A stretch of 64,000 nt of DNA from Rhodocyclales bacterium (GTDB taxonomy: Bacteria > Pseudomonadota > Gammaproteobacteria > Burkholderiales > Rhodocyclaceae). How positions within the stretch are numbered: position 1 is the first letter of the stretch; the number at the start of each line of letters is the position of its first letter. The stretch covers positions 1 through 64,000 of the forward strand of contig PQAF01000010.1 in assembly GCA_003105015.1 (NCBI GenBank), written 5' to 3'. This document shows positions 10,693 to 20,839 of this stretch, in pieces. A program made the translations under genes and the position numbers. The notes below the pieces were generated by a model. That model was not told where the DNA came from and did no database searches. It worked only from the letters and a program-made list of their open reading frames with translations.

Positions 10693-13257
10693 TTAGGACT
10701 TCTTCGCGGTTTTCTTCTTGGCCGGAGCTTTTGCCGGCGCCTTGGTCTTGGGCGTCCTTGCGGGCTTGGCCGACGCCTTGGATGACTCCTCGGCGGTTTT
10801 CTTCGCGCCCGCCTTCGGTGGGCGCGGCTCGAACTCAAAGCCAACCTTGCCGTCGTCTCCCCTGACCAGGTAGGCGGAGAACTTGCGGCGCGTCTTGTTC
10901 GAGATGAAGTTCTTGAGCAGGTCGGTGCGGCCGCCCGCAAGGAGCTTGGACATCTGCTCGCGCTCCACTGGCTGCTGCAGGATGATCTTTCCCGAGCGGA
11001 AATCGCAGGTCTTGGCGGTGCCGACGGCTTTCTCGCAGATATAGGCCATGCCGTGCTCGTAGACGCCGCTGCCGCACTTCGGGCATTTGCCGAGCGGTTC
11101 CTGGCCGCTGAAGTCCACCGTTTCCGCCTCGCCGTCGCCTGAACTGCCTTGGCCGAAGTCGAACTCGGGTTGGTGCTCGGCATTGAGGCGGATCATGGCA
11201 GCGAACGGACGCCCCATCTTGCTGCGGAATCCCTGCAACGGGCCGACAATACGCTTGGAAAGTAGCTCGTCGACTTCTTCCGGCTCGTACTGGCGGCCTG
11301 CGACGACCTTCCATAGAGAGTAGTCGCACTTCTTGCACTGGAACTTCTTGTAGTTCTCCTGCATCACGCCGCCGCACTTCGGGCAGGGGCTGGAGAGCGT
11401 GCTGAAGACCTCCTCCGGAATTTCGCCGTGCTTGATGCGACCCACCATCTCGCGCGTCTGCTCGACGATGTGATCCATGAATTCGTTGCGCTCGAGCTCG
11501 CCCTGCTCCATCTGCTTCAGCTTGTATTCCCAGTGGCCGGTGAGTTCCGGCGAGTGCAGTTCGTCGATGCCCAGGGTGGACAGGGCGACCATCAGCGAGA
11601 AAGCCTTGGCCGTCGGCTGCAGTTCGCGGCCGTTGCGGTGCACGTATTCCTCTTGGATCAGCCCCTCGATGGTGGCGGCACGCGTGGCTGGCGTGCCGAG
11701 CCCGCGTGCCGACATGGCTTCGCGCAATTCCTCTTCCTCGATCAGCTTGCCGGCGCCTTCCATCGCCGTGAGCAGTGTCGCTTCGGTGAAGCGCGCCGGC
11801 GGCTTGGTCTGGTTCGCCTTGACCTCGACGTCGATGGCCCAGACGCGTTCCTTCGGCTTGATCGGCACCAGGCTCGGCGTCTCGTCTTCCCCCTGGGCTT
11901 CCTTGCCGTAGATAGCGAGCCAGCCGGGGGCGACCAGTACCTTGCCTTCCGTCTTGAAGGCCTCGCCTTCGACGCGCGTGATGCGCGTCGTCACGTTGTA
12001 TTCCGCCGGCGGGAAGAAGATGGACAGGAAGCGCTTGGTGACGAGGTCGTAGAGCTTCTGCTCGGCGTCCGAAAGATTTTTCGGCGTCGTTCCGGTCGGG
12101 ATGATGGCGAAGTGGTCCGACACCTTGGCGTTGTTGAAGATGCGCTTGTTGGGATGCGCCCAGCCTCCCTTCAGGATCTGGCCGGCGAAGCCGGCATAAG
12201 GCGTGCCGGAAAAGCTTTTCAGTGTTTCCTTGACCGTGGGGATGTAGTCTTCCGGCAGATAGCGCGAATCGGTACGCGGATAGGTCAGCGCCTTGTGCCT
12301 TTCATAGAGCGCCTGCGCCAGTGCCAGCGTGGTCTTGGCGGAAAAGCCGAAACGGCCGTTGGCTTCGCGCTGCAGCGAGGTCAGGTCGAACAGCAGCGGC
12401 GACAGCTGCGTCGTCGGCTTGCTCTCCTCTTCCACCGTGCCGTGCTTGCCGAGGCATTTCTTGCGCAGGGCCTCGGCGCGCTTGACATCCCACAGGCGTT
12501 CCGGCTTGGCGTGCTCGTCGTCCAGCTTGGCGAATTTTTCGTCGAACCAGCGGCCGCGGTAGGTGCCGGCAACGGCGGCAAATTCCGCCTCCACTTCCCA
12601 ATAGTCGCGCGGCCGGAAGGCGCGGATGCGCTCTTCCCGCTCGACCAGGATGGCCAGCGTCGGCGTCTGCACGCGGCCGACAGGCGTCTTGTGGAATCCG
12701 CCTTCCTGGGAGTTGAAGGCCGTCATGGCGCGCGTGCCATTGATGCCGATCAGCCAGTCTGCCTCGGAGCGGCAGCGCGCGGCGTCTGCCAGCGGGCGCA
12801 TTTCCTTGTCCGTGCGCAGATGGGCGAAACCCTCGCGAATGGCGCTTTGCGTCATCGACTGCAGCCAGAGGCGGCGGATCGGCTTGTCGGTCTTGGCGTG
12901 CTGCACCAGATAGCGGAAGATCAGTTCGCCCTCACGTCCCGCGTCGCAGGCATTGATGAGGCCGTTTACGTCCTTGCGCTTGATCAGGCGTGCCAGCAGC
13001 TTGAGGCGGTCTTCGGTCTTTTCGATCGGGTTGAGCGCGAAGTGCGGCGGAATCACCGGAAGATGGGCGAACGACCATTTGCCGCGCTTGACCTCGTACT
13101 CCTCCGGTACGGTCAGCTCAAGCAGATGGCCGATGGCCGACGACAGCACGTAATCGTCGCTCTCGAAGTATTCGCCCTGCTTGGTGAAGCCGCCCAGCGC
13201 CTTGGCGATGTCCTGGGCAACGGAGGGCTTCTCTGCAATGATCAGTTGTTTGCTCAT
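10693..13257 (-). CDS. topB: DNA topoisomerase III with Lys-rich tail
   Basis: This is a type IA topoisomerase that decatenates single-strand-linked DNA. The TOPRIM domain opens the protein (LIIAEKPSVAQDIAKALGG). The active-site tyrosine lies in the conserved context ALTYPRTDSRYLPEDY. Beyond the core are two C-terminal zinc-binding segments (CPKCGG...CKKC near 610 and CPKCGSG...C near 745) and a final tail of about 40 residues made almost wholly of Lys, Ala and Pro, like histone-H1-type DNA-binding tails. At 854 residues it is about 200 longer than E. coli TopB. It is convergent with the metallo-hydrolase. Confidence 0.94.
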   Translation of the reverse strand: MSKQLIIAEKPSVAQDIAKALGGFTKQGEYFESDDYVLSSAIGHLLELTVPEEYEVKRGKWSFAHLPVIPPHFALNPIEKTEDRLKLLARLIKRKDVNGLINACDAGREGELIFRYLVQHAKTDKPIRRLWLQSMTQSAIREGFAHLRTDKEMRPLADAARCRSEADWLIGINGTRAMTAFNSQEGGFHKTPVGRVQTPTLAILVEREERIRAFRPRDYWEVEAEFAAVAGTYRGRWFDEKFAKLDDEHAKPERLWDVKRAEALRKKCLGKHGTVEEESKPTTQLSPLLFDLTSLQREANGRFGFSAKTTLALAQALYERHKALTYPRTDSRYLPEDYIPTVKETLKSFSGTPYAGFAGQILKGGWAHPNKRIFNNAKVSDHFAIIPTGTTPKNLSDAEQKLYDLVTKRFLSIFFPPAEYNVTTRITRVEGEAFKTEGKVLVAPGWLAIYGKEAQGEDETPSLVPIKPKERVWAIDVEVKANQTKPPARFTEATLLTAMEGAGKLIEEEELREAMSARGLGTPATRAATIEGLIQEEYVHRNGRELQPTAKAFSLMVALSTLGIDELHSPELTGHWEYKLKQMEQGELERNEFMDHIVEQTREMVGRIKHGEIPEEVFSTLSSPCPKCGGVMQENYKKFQCKKCDYSLWKVVAGRQYEPEEVDELLSKRIVGPLQGFRSKMGRPFAAMIRLNAEHQPEFDFGQGSSGDGEAETVDFSGQEPLGKCPKCGSGVYEHGMAYICEKAVGTAKTCDFRSGKIILQQPVEREQMSKLLAGGRTDLLKNFISNKTRRKFSAYLVRGDDGKVGFEFEPRPPKAGAKKTAEESSKASAKPARTPKTKAPAKAPAKKKTAKKS

Positions 13258-13354
13258 GCGGTCCGGCGGCGCAGGTGGACGCTGCCGTCAAGGCGTGGAA
13301 AGGGCGGGATGATAAGGACTGCGCCGCAGACTGGCAAGCCGGGGGGGTGTGCGC

Positions 13355-13813
13355 TCAATGCAGATAATGCGCATCATTGCCCGAAAGCAGCTCTTCCAGG
13401 ATCAGTGTGTCCATTGCCTGATGCTGCTTCCACAGCACCATCAGCACGATGATTTTCAGCTTCGACAGCGACACCGTGTGGTCGGACAGGGCCATCGCCC
13501 GTTCGAGGATCAGTTCGCGCGTCAGCGGGTTCAGTACCCCGGCGCTTTCCAAAAAGGCCAGAAACCCCCGGCAGTCCGTGTCGAGCTTGGCGACTTCCTC
13601 GGAACTGTAGCAGCGGACCGAGTCGTTGTCGGCGGCAATCGCGGGCAAGCTGTCGGTGCCGGCCTCATGCAGGCCGTCCAGCCACTGCAGGGCTTCGCTG
13701 ATTTCTTCATCCTCGAAGCCGGCGGCAGAAAGCTTCAGGGCAAGTTGCTCGGGTTCGGGATAGGCTTCGGCGTGGAAAAAATTTTCGAAGAGATAGACAA
13801 GTATGTCGAACAT
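13355..13813 (-). CDS. smg: Smg family protein (DUF494)
   Basis: This 152-residue acidic protein of the Smg/DUF494 family has no settled function but is conserved beside dprA in many proteobacteria. It begins MFDILVYLFENFFH, the family signature, and ends with LKIIVLMVLWKQHQAMDTLILEEL. The open frame extends upstream to 13966, but that part overlaps dprA, so the MFD start at 13813 is chosen. It lies 20 bp after dprA and is probably co-transcribed with it. Confidence 0.92.
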   Translation of the reverse strand: MFDILVYLFENFFHAEAYPEPEQLALKLSAAGFEDEEISEALQWLDGLHEAGTDSLPAIAADNDSVRCYSSEEVAKLDTDCRGFLAFLESAGVLNPLTRELILERAMALSDHTVSLSKLKIIVLMVLWKQHQAMDTLILEELLSGNDAHYLH

Positions 13814-13833
13814 GGCGGCGGCGTGTCGTCTGT

Positions 13834-14922
13834 TCATGGGCCGATGCGTTGGAACCGTCCTCCCGGCAGACTGGCGATCCTGCCGTCCAGTTCCATTTCC
13901 AACAGGATGGCGTATAGCCTCTCGGTCGTCAAGCCGGAGCGCAGGGCCAGCGTGTCTACATCGCAAGAATCGTAGCCAAGACAGGCGAGTAGCTTCGCCG
14001 TTTCGGTGTCCGGTTGCGGCGCAGCCGCGGATTTTCTTTCCGCTGCGGCGCAGAAGCCCAGCTCGTCCAGTATGTCGCGTGCATCGTCCACCAGCTTGGC
14101 ACCCTGCTTGATCAGCTTGTGGCAGCCCTTCGACAGGGGCGAATGGATCGAGCCAGGGATGGCGAACACGTCGCGGCCCTGCTCGCCGGCCAGCCTGGCG
14201 GTGATGAGCGAGCCGCTGCGTTCCGCCGCCTCAACTACCAGACAGCCGCGCGCAAGACCGGAAATGATGCGATTGCGGCGTGGAAAGTTTTCCTTTAATG
14301 CGGGCGTACCGAGCGGAAACTCGCTGATGATGGCGCCTTGTGCGGCGATATCACGGGCCAGTTCCTGGTTGCGGGCGGGATAGACACGATCGATGCCGGT
14401 GCCGATCACTGCGACTGTCGAGCCCTTGCCGCGCAGGCCGCCGCGATGTGCGGCCGCATCGATGCCGAGCGCCAGGCCGCTGACAATGGTCAGGCCGGCA
14501 TCGGCGAGTGTGGTGGCGAAGGCCATCGCATTGGACTCGCCCTGCGGCGTGGCGTTGCGCGAACCGACGATTGCGAGGGCGGGGGTGTTGAGCAGTTCCA
14601 CCCGGCCCTTCACATACAAAACCGTAGGCGGGTCCGGCGCTTCAAGCAGGCGTTGCGGATAGGCCGCATCGGCCAGAGTCAGAATGGCGTTGCCCGGCTC
14701 CGCAGCCCAGGCGAGCGCCCTGTCGATCTCGCCTTGAGCATCATGGGAAAAGAGCTGTTCCGCCTGCCTGGGCGGAATCGTCCGCGCCAGTGTCGCCGGG
14801 CTGGCGGCGAATATCCTGTCGGGAAGACCGAGTTCGGCGAGCAGCCTGCGCTGCGTCTCGCCGCCAATGCCTGGAGCAAGGGTCAGGCGCAGCCAGGCGG
14901 CGAGTTCGCTTTCCCGCGGCAC
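13834..14922 (-). CDS. dprA: DNA processing protein DprA
   Basis: DprA loads RecA onto incoming single-stranded DNA during natural transformation. The 362 residues include an N-terminal helix-hairpin region (LAPGIGGETQRRLLAELG), the Rossmann-like core (AIVGSRNATPQGE, VSGLALGIDAAAHRGGL, SGLARGCLVVEAAERSGSL) and a C-terminal winged-helix domain (LACLGYDSCDVDTLALRSGL). The start is GTG (14920-14922), directly after the TAA of the LysM gene. comM, another competence-associated gene, lies elsewhere in the window. Confidence 0.96.
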   Translation of the reverse strand: MPRESELAAWLRLTLAPGIGGETQRRLLAELGLPDRIFAASPATLARTIPPRQAEQLFSHDAQGEIDRALAWAAEPGNAILTLADAAYPQRLLEAPDPPTVLYVKGRVELLNTPALAIVGSRNATPQGESNAMAFATTLADAGLTIVSGLALGIDAAAHRGGLRGKGSTVAVIGTGIDRVYPARNQELARDIAAQGAIISEFPLGTPALKENFPRRNRIISGLARGCLVVEAAERSGSLITARLAGEQGRDVFAIPGSIHSPLSKGCHKLIKQGAKLVDDARDILDELGFCAAAERKSAAAPQPDTETAKLLACLGYDSCDVDTLALRSGLTTERLYAILLEMELDGRIASLPGGRFQRIGP

Positions 14923-15942
14923 TTACGGCGTGCGTACGATATCGGAAACCACCACCGGGCGCGTGACGTCCATCACCAGCGCATAGGAAATGCGGTCGAA
15001 GACGCGGAAGACGAACAGCAGGCCGTAGCGTTCGGGCGGCAATTTGATGTTGCTCGTTTCGTTGCCATCGCGGTAGAGACGCTCGCCGCCATTGCGATAA
15101 ATGGCCAGTACATGGCCGGGTTCGACGCCGTCCCGGGTGCCGCGATTCAAGGTTACGATCGAGTGGCGGCCGGTTTCCTTGACACCACCGTAGATGGCTG
15201 CGACCTGTCCCTGGATCTGCTTGGTAGGTACGTGGGGTGCGTAGCGGATGATTTCGGCGCGCGTGGTCGGCATCAGCCGGTCATTGATGCCGATCTCCTG
15301 TACGGCCGTTGCAACATCCACCGTGGCCGGTTCACCTTCGGCGACGAGCGTGGCTGTACCGAGATAGAACGCCTCGTGTCCGATGGCTTCCTTGGTTTCG
15401 GGATCGATGACCGGCTTGGTGGGACGGAAGACCTGCCACAGCTTGTTTTTGCCCTTCAATCCGCTCACGTAGACGCGACCGCCCGGGCCGATGAAAACGC
15501 GGTCTTCCTGCGTGGCAACGATTTTCGGTGCGTCCTTCAGCCCATCCTCTTCCAGCACCATCGGCCTGGACAGGAAGGGGTCGATGATGTTCTGCGGAAT
15601 GCTCGGAATTGCCTGCGAGAGCTGTTCCGAATGAACTTTGGGTTCGATTTTTACCGTTTCGAGACGCAATTGCGGATCGGTGCCGCTGCGGTCGAGAACC
15701 AGTACCTGGCCCGGATAGATGCGGTGCGGGTTCTTCACCTGCTCCTTGTTCATGCGCCACAACTCCGGCCAGCGATACGGTTCCTTGAGGAACTTCCCGG
15801 AAATGCCCCATAGCGTATCGCCCGGCACGACGATGTGGCGGTCGGGGGCGTCGTCGGCGAGCTGGAGCGGCTTGGCATCCTGTGCCAAGGCACAAGCGGT
15901 TGAAAAACTCAGAAGTAGCGCAGATATAATGCGAATCATCAT
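14923..15942 (-). CDS. Secreted LysM-domain protein
   Basis: This exported protein of about 339 residues has a signal peptide (MIRIISALLLSFSTACALA) and one LysM domain (HIVVPGDTLWGISGKFLKEPYRWPELW..., about residues 35-85), which binds peptidoglycan. The remaining 250 residues form a beta-rich region seen in a family conserved beside dprA and def in betaproteobacteria. The open frame reaches 15999, but the paired ATG codons at 15937-15942 precede the signal peptide, so the start is placed there. It diverges from def across a 124-bp spacer. The exact role is unknown. Confidence 0.87.
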   Translation of the reverse strand: MMIRIISALLLSFSTACALAQDAKPLQLADDAPDRHIVVPGDTLWGISGKFLKEPYRWPELWRMNKEQVKNPHRIYPGQVLVLDRSGTDPQLRLETVKIEPKVHSEQLSQAIPSIPQNIIDPFLSRPMVLEEDGLKDAPKIVATQEDRVFIGPGGRVYVSGLKGKNKLWQVFRPTKPVIDPETKEAIGHEAFYLGTATLVAEGEPATVDVATAVQEIGINDRLMPTTRAEIIRYAPHVPTKQIQGQVAAIYGGVKETGRHSIVTLNRGTRDGVEPGHVLAIYRNGGERLYRDGNETSNIKLPPERYGLLFVFRVFDRISYALVMDVTRPVVVSDIVRTP

Positions 15943-16066
15943 CTTGGCCTCGCGCAAGGTTCCCGAGCCGGGGACCGGATTCTCGTCGAAGTCTAGCACG
16001 CTAGCCCCGACTTTTACAGGTTTGGATTAATTGTTGCACCTAATTCCCTAAATCCGCAAGCTTTTT

Positions 16067-16570
16067 ATGGCCCTCCTGCCCATCCTCCGTTATCCCGATC
16101 CTCGCTTGCACAAGAAAGCTGCCGTCGTGGAGCGGGTCGATGAATCCATCCGCAAGCTGATTGCCGATATGGCAGAGACCATGTACGAGGCACCGGGCAT
16201 CGGTCTGGCTGCCACCCAGGTGGATGTACACAAGCGGGTGGTCGTCATCGACGTGTCGGAGGACAAATCGAAGCTGCTCGCTTTCGTCAATCCGGAGATT
16301 CTCGAGCGCTCCGGCGAGCAGATCTGCGAAGAAGGCTGTCTGTCCGTGCCCGGCATCTATGAGAAGGTCAGCCGAAGCGAGCGCGTCAAGGTGTGCGCCC
16401 TCGATCCGCGGGGTGAGCCGTTTATCCTGGAAGCCGAAGGCCTGCTGGCGGTATGCATCCAGCACGAAATCGATCATCTCGACGGCAAGGTTTTTGTCGA
16501 GCATCTCTCCCAGCTCAAGCAGGGCCGCATCAAAGCCAAGCTGGCCAAGCAGGCGCGCATCACGGCGTGA
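16067..16570 (+). CDS. def: Peptide deformylase
   Basis: Def removes the formyl group from the N-terminal methionine of nascent proteins. The 167 residues carry all three metal-site motifs: GIGLAATQ (near 44), EGCLSVPG (near 88) and QHEIDHLDG (near 131). Its stop overlaps the fmt start by one base (TGATG), the usual def-fmt pairing in which one enzyme removes the formyl group that the other adds. Confidence 0.98.
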   Translation: MALLPILRYPDPRLHKKAAVVERVDESIRKLIADMAETMYEAPGIGLAATQVDVHKRVVVIDVSEDKSKLLAFVNPEILERSGEQICEEGCLSVPGIYEKVSRSERVKVCALDPRGEPFILEAEGLLAVCIQHEIDHLDGKVFVEHLSQLKQGRIKAKLAKQARITA

Positions 16571-17505
16571 TGCGTGTCATCTTCGCCGGGACGCCGGATT
16601 TTGCCGCCATTTCATTGCAGGCCATCCTGGCTGCCGGCCAGGATGTGCCGTTAGTGCTTACTCAGCCTGATCGCCCTGCTGGGCGCGGCATGTCCTTGCA
16701 AGCAAGTCCGGTCAAGCAACTTGCCCTGCAGCATGGTTTGCGGGTGCATCAGCCTCCTTCCCTCAAGGCCGATGAAGCACGCCGGCCCATCATCGATGCC
16801 GGGGCCGACGTCATGGTGGTGGCTGCCTACGGCCTCATCCTCCCGCAGTCTGTCCTCGACATCCCGCGCCTGGGTTGCCTGAACATCCATGCCTCCCTCC
16901 TGCCGCGATGGCGTGGCGCGGCGCCGATCCAGCGCGCCCTGTTGGCCGGCGATGCCGAAACCGGCATCACCATCATGCGCATGGACGCTGGGCTCGACAC
17001 CGGTCCGATGCTGCTTAAGGAAAGCCTGCCCATCGCGGCCGGCGATTCCGCCGGCAGCCTGCACGACAAGCTGGCGTCGCTGGGCGCACGCCTGATCGTC
17101 GAGGCGCTGGCCAGGCTGGAGCGGGGCGGACTGCCCGGCGAAATCCAGCCAGCGGAGGGGGTGACTTACGCTGCCAAGCTGGACAAGAACGAAGCCGCGC
17201 TCGACTGGCGACTGCCTGCCGTGCAGCTGGGGCGTGCCGTGCGTGCCTTCAATCCCTTCCCCGGCGCAACGGCGCAACTCGACGGCGAGGTCGTGAAGAT
17301 CTGGGCTGCCATGCCCGCTTCGCAAACGGGCGAAGCCGGCCGCATCCTGGCCGTCGGCAGCGACGGCGTCGTCGTCGCCTGCGGTGATGGCGCGCTGCGC
17401 CTGACCGAACTGCAGAAAGCCGGCGGCAAGCGCCTGCCGGCGGCCGATTTCCTGCGCGGTTTTCCGCTCAAGCCCGGGCAGCGCTTCGCCGTGGCGGCGG
17501 ATTGA
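16570..17505 (+). CDS. fmt: Methionyl-tRNA formyltransferase
   Basis: Fmt formylates initiator Met-tRNA using 10-formyl-THF. The 311 residues begin [20 protein letters not shown]. They contain the formyltransferase core with [21 protein letters not shown] (catalytic Asn/His) and the C-terminal OB-fold domain ([20 protein letters not shown]). The open frame extends upstream into def, but the ATG at 16570, overlapping the def stop, is the family start. Confidence 0.97.
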   Translation: MRVIFAGTPDFAAISLQAILAAGQDVPLVLTQPDRPAGRGMSLQASPVKQLALQHGLRVHQPPSLKADEARRPIIDAGADVMVVAAYGLILPQSVLDIPRLGCLNIHASLLPRWRGAAPIQRALLAGDAETGITIMRMDAGLDTGPMLLKESLPIAAGDSAGSLHDKLASLGARLIVEALARLERGGLPGEIQPAEGVTYAAKLDKNEAALDWRLPAVQLGRAVRAFNPFPGATAQLDGEVVKIWAAMPASQTGEAGRILAVGSDGVVVACGDGALRLTELQKAGGKRLPAADFLRGFPLKPGQRFAVAAD

Positions 17506-17565
17506 ATTTTTCCGGCGCCTACCCCATCTAAGCATTGCGTTTCTTTTGACTGGAGACAAGAACCC

Positions 17566-18405
17566 ATGTTCGGCAACTGGCTGAAAACCGCGATCCTCAT
17601 GGCCGGCATCCTGGCGCTGTTCGCCGGCGTCGGCGGCGCCATCGGCGGCGCCCAGGGCATGCTGATCGCCTTCCTGCTCGGCGCGGGCATGAACTTCTTT
17701 GCCTACTGGTTCTCCGACAAGATGGTGCTGCGCATGTACAACGCGCAGGAGGTGGACGAGGCCTCCTCGCCCTATCTCTACAACATGGTGAGGGAGCTTG
17801 CCCAGCGCGCGCAGATCCCCATGCCGCGCGTCTACCTCATCGACGAGGCGCAGCCGAACGCCTTCGCCACCGGCCGTAATCCTGAACATGCCGCCGTGGC
17901 GGCGACCACCGGCATCCTGCGGATGCTCTCGGCGCGCGAACTGCGCGGCGTCATGGCGCACGAGCTGTCGCACGTCAAGCATCGCGACATCCTCATCTCG
18001 ACGATCTCCGCCACCATCGCCGGCGCCATCTCCTCGCTGGCGCAGTTCGGCATGCTGTTCGGCGGCTCGCGCGACGGCGAGCGCGCCCATCCGGTCGTCT
18101 CCATCGTCGTCATGATCCTGGCGCCGATCGCCGCCATGCTGATCCAGATGGCCATCTCTCGCGCGCGCGAGTTCGAGGCCGACCGCGGCGGCGCCGAGAT
18201 CTCCGGCGATCCGCACGCCCTGGCCGATGCGCTGGCGAAGATCGACGCCTACGCCCGCGGCATTCCGATGCAGACGGCGGAGGCGCACCCCGAGACGGCG
18301 CAGATGATGATCATGAATCCGCTCTCCGGCGGCGGCCTGCGCGGCTTGTTTTCCACCCACCCGGCGACGGAAGAGCGCATCGAGCGCTTGCGCGCGATGG
18401 CCTGA
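17566..18405 (+). CDS. htpX: Membrane zinc metalloprotease HtpX
   Basis: HtpX is a heat-shock-linked inner-membrane protease that degrades misfolded membrane proteins. The 279 residues have two N-terminal membrane segments, the zinc-binding [10 protein letters not shown] (near residue 130, HExxH), further membrane segments ([33 protein letters not shown]), the third ligand in [13 protein letters not shown], and the C-terminal [13 protein letters not shown]. It follows fmt after a 60-bp gap and ends at a strong hairpin. Confidence 0.96.
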   Translation: MFGNWLKTAILMAGILALFAGVGGAIGGAQGMLIAFLLGAGMNFFAYWFSDKMVLRMYNAQEVDEASSPYLYNMVRELAQRAQIPMPRVYLIDEAQPNAFATGRNPEHAAVAATTGILRMLSARELRGVMAHELSHVKHRDILISTISATIAGAISSLAQFGMLFGGSRDGERAHPVVSIVVMILAPIAAMLIQMAISRAREFEADRGGAEISGDPHALADALAKIDAYARGIPMQTAEAHPETAQMMIMNPLSGGGLRGLFSTHPATEERIERLRAMA

Positions 18406-18423
18406 GCGCGGAACGGGAAGACA

Positions 18424-18447
18424 AAAGGGCGGCGCAAGCCGCCCTTT
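18424..18447. terminator. Bidirectional intrinsic terminator
   Basis: A perfect 10-bp stem (AAAGGGCGGC and GCCGCCCTTT) with a GCAA tetraloop lies between the converging htpX and acyl carrier protein genes. The A and T runs on both sides let it work in both directions. Confidence 0.85.
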
Positions 18448-18693
18448 CTATTTGAGCTTCGCCTTCAGGTAGTCCAGCACGTCGCCGAGCGTCACCAGCT
18501 TGGCGTAGTCGGCCTCGGGGATGTCCACCTTCAGCTTCTCATGCAGGCCGATGAGGAAATTGAGCCAGTCCATCGAGTCGAGGTCGACCTGGTTCCTGAG
18601 CGGCCGGTCCGGGCGCAGGTCGCCCTCCTCCACTTCCGGGGCGATGGCCTTCAGCGTCGCGACCACCACCGCGCGCAGTTCTTTTTCTTCCAT
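18448..18693 (-). CDS. Dedicated acyl carrier protein
   Basis: This 81-residue acidic helical protein has the phosphopantetheine-attachment context VDLDSMDWLNFLIGL, with Ser40 as the predicted modified residue, in place of the usual DSL. It is not the housekeeping AcpP, which normally sits with the fab genes. Its ATG overlaps the stop of the E2 gene (TAATG), so it is the last cistron of the ligase-E1-E2 operon. Inference: it receives or delivers the acyl group handled by the neighbouring enzymes. The stop codon runs into the terminator stem. Confidence 0.88.
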   Translation of the reverse strand: MEEKELRAVVVATLKAIAPEVEEGDLRPDRPLRNQVDLDSMDWLNFLIGLHEKLKVDIPEADYAKLVTLGDVLDYLKAKLK

Positions 18694-19871
18694 TACAAAT
18701 TCTCCGGTTGTTGCAACAGGTCGCGCAGCGCGGCGAGGAACAGCGCGCCGCGATGGCCGTCCGAGACGCGGTGGTCGGCGGCGAGGCTCGCCGTCACCAC
18801 GGGCACGACCGTCAGCGCGCCGTTCTCCGCCCAGGGCTGCTCGACGATACGGCCGAAGCCGACCAGCGCCACCTGGGGCGGGTAGATGACGCCGTACACC
18901 GCCGCCACGCCCTGCTCGCCGAGGTTGGTGACGGTGATGGTCGGATCGGACATCTCCGAGCTGCGCAGGCTGCCGGCGCGGGCGCGCTTGACGAGATCGG
19001 TGAGGTCCAGCATGAGCTGCTCCAGCGTCTTTTCGCCGACGTCGTGTATGGCCGGGGCGATGAGCCCGCCCTGCCTGAGCGAGATCGCCACGCCGATGTG
19101 CGCCGACGCGGCCGGCTGAAAGGCGCCGTCGCGGAAGAAGCCGTTCATCTCCGGGAATTTCCTCAGCGCCAGCGCCACGGCTTTCAGCTGCAGCACCGCC
19201 ATCAGCAGGCGCGACGTGATCGGCCGGCCTTCGTTGGCCTTGGCCAGCCACTCCGTGGCGCGGCGCATCGGCACCGGCTCGGACAGATAGTAGTGCGGGA
19301 TCTCGCGCTTCGAACGGCTCATCGCCGCGGCGATGGCCTTGCGCATTTCCGCCGCCTTGTCGGGCGCGGCCGCCGTCTTCGCGGGACTGACTTTGGCGGC
19401 GGCTGCCGCCTGCTCGACGTCCGCCAGCGTGACGGCGCCCTCGGGGCCGGTGCCGGCGATCGTCTCGATGTCGACGCCCAACTCCTCGGCATGCTTGCGT
19501 GCCGCCGGCGAGATGCGGCGGCGACCCGCAACCGCAGGTGTGGGTCGTGCTGTTGCTGCCGGCGCAACGGTCGGTGCCGCCGGCTTCGGCGCCGGCGCGG
19601 GGCGCGGCGTGCGCTGCGCCGTCTCCGGCCTTTCTCCCGCCTCGAGCAGGGTCGCCATTACCGTGCCGACGGGGATCGTCTCGCCCGGTTCGATCAGCAG
19701 CTCGAAGACGGTGCCTTCGCTCCAGCTCTCGACGTCCACCGCCGCCTTCGAGGTGTCGACGATGGCCACCACCTGGCCTTTCTTCACCGTGTCGCCGGGC
19801 CTGACTTTCCATTCGAGGAGCTTGCCCTCGTCCATGTCGGCGCCGAGGGACGGCAGCTTGAATTCGATCAT
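18693..19871 (-). CDS. Dihydrolipoamide acyltransferase (E2) of a 2-oxo-acid or acetoin dehydrogenase complex
   Basis: The 392 residues carry one N-terminal lipoyl domain (lipoylated Lys42 in the context [13 protein letters not shown]), a Pro/Ala linker, a peripheral-subunit-binding domain ([19 protein letters not shown], about 130-165), and a catalytic domain ending in the active-site motif HRVSDG. This is a compact single-lipoyl E2, as in acetoin or branched-chain complexes and some pyruvate dehydrogenases. It overlaps E1-beta by four bases (ATGA) and is followed by the ACP gene. No E3 gene is present, so a shared lipoamide dehydrogenase from elsewhere is presumably used. The substrate is not certain. 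Confidence 0.9.
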   Translation of the reverse strand: MIEFKLPSLGADMDEGKLLEWKVRPGDTVKKGQVVAIVDTSKAAVDVESWSEGTVFELLIEPGETIPVGTVMATLLEAGERPETAQRTPRPAPAPKPAAPTVAPAATARPTPAVAGRRRISPAARKHAEELGVDIETIAGTGPEGAVTLADVEQAAAAAKVSPAKTAAAPDKAAEMRKAIAAAMSRSKREIPHYYLSEPVPMRRATEWLAKANEGRPITSRLLMAVLQLKAVALALRKFPEMNGFFRDGAFQPAASAHIGVAISLRQGGLIAPAIHDVGEKTLEQLMLDLTDLVKRARAGSLRSSEMSDPTITVTNLGEQGVAAVYGVIYPPQVALVGFGRIVEQPWAENGALTVVPVVTASLAADHRVSDGHRGALFLAALRDLLQQPENL

Positions 19872-20839
19872 TTTCCAATCACCTGTTTGGCTGCGGCGAC
19901 GATCTTCGGCACCTGCGGCAGCGCCGCTTCCTCCATATGCTTGGCGTAGGGAATCGGCACTTCCTCGCTGCAGACGCGCGCCACCGGCGCGTCGAGGTCG
20001 AAGAAGCATTGCTCGACGATGCAGGCCATCACCTCCGCTGCCAGGCTGCCGCTCTTCCAGCCCTCGTCGACCACCACCGCCTTGTGCGTCTTGCGCAGCG
20101 AGGCGGCGAGGGTCGCCGTGTCGAGCGGCCGCAGCACGCGCAGGTCGATCACCTCCGCGGCGATGCCCTCCGCGGCGAGCTGTTCGGCGGCGGCGAGCGC
20201 CTTCGGCAGCGAGCCGCCGTAGGTGATCAGGCTGACGTCCGTGCCTTCCCGGCGCACCGCCGCCGAGGCGATGTCGCAGCGCCAGTCTGCCGGCAGCTCC
20301 CCCTCCAGGTTGTAGAGCTGGGCATGCTCGAAGATCACCACCGGGTCTGGATCGGCCAGCGCCGGACCGAGCATACCGCGTGCGTCGCCGATGGTCGCCG
20401 GCGCCAGCACGCGGATGCCGGGGATGTGCGCGTACCAGTTCTCCAGGCTGTGCGAGTGCTGCGCGGCGAGCTGGCGGCCGGCGCCGGTGGCCATGCGCAG
20501 CACCAGCGGCACCGAGAACTGGCCGCCCGACATGTGGCGCAGCGCCGCCGCGGTGTTCACGATCTGGTCGAGCGCCAGCAGGCTGAAGTTCACCGTCATC
20601 ACCTCGACGATGGGGCGCAGGCCGCCCAGCGCCGCGCCGATGCCGGCGCCGACGAAGCCGAGCTCGGAGAGCGGCGTGTCGCGGATGCGCTCGGGGCCGA
20701 ATTCCTCGAGGAAGCCCTTCGAGCAGGCATAGGTGCCGCCGTACTTGCCGACGTCCTCGCCCATCAGGAAGACGCGCGGATCGGCGGCGAGCGCCTCGTG
20801 CATCGCCTGGCGGACGGCTTCGCGGTAAGTCATCTTCAT
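19868..20839 (-). CDS. 2-oxo-acid (pyruvate/acetoin) dehydrogenase E1 beta subunit
   Basis: This 323-residue transketolase-type E1-beta begins [34 protein letters not shown]. It contains the conserved [28 protein letters not shown] and [14 protein letters not shown] segments, and the C-terminal transketolase domain ([30 protein letters not shown]). It overlaps its neighbours by four bases on each side (ATGA), which ensures stoichiometric translation with E1-alpha. A second in-frame ATG lies two codons downstream. Confidence 0.93.
   Translation of the reverse strand: MKMTYREAVRQAMHEALAADPRVFLMGEDVGKYGGTYACSKGFLEEFGPERIRDTPLSELGFVGAGIGAALGGLRPIVEVMTVNFSLLALDQIVNTAAALRHMSGGQFSVPLVLRMATGAGRQLAAQHSHSLENWYAHIPGIRVLAPATIGDARGMLGPALADPDPVVIFEHAQLYNLEGELPADWRCDIASAAVRREGTDVSLITYGGSLPKALAAAEQLAAEGIAAEVIDLRVLRPLDTATLAASLRKTHKAVVVDEGWKSGSLAAEVMACIVEQCFFDLDAPVARVCSEEVPIPYAKHMEEAALPQVPKIVAAAKQVIGK

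Noticed and set aside
11428..13452. 674-codon plus-strand open frame opposite topB
   Set aside because: It is a GC-rich antisense shadow. It has Arg/Gly/Leu-biased composition, no recognisable domain, and topB fully explains the strand.
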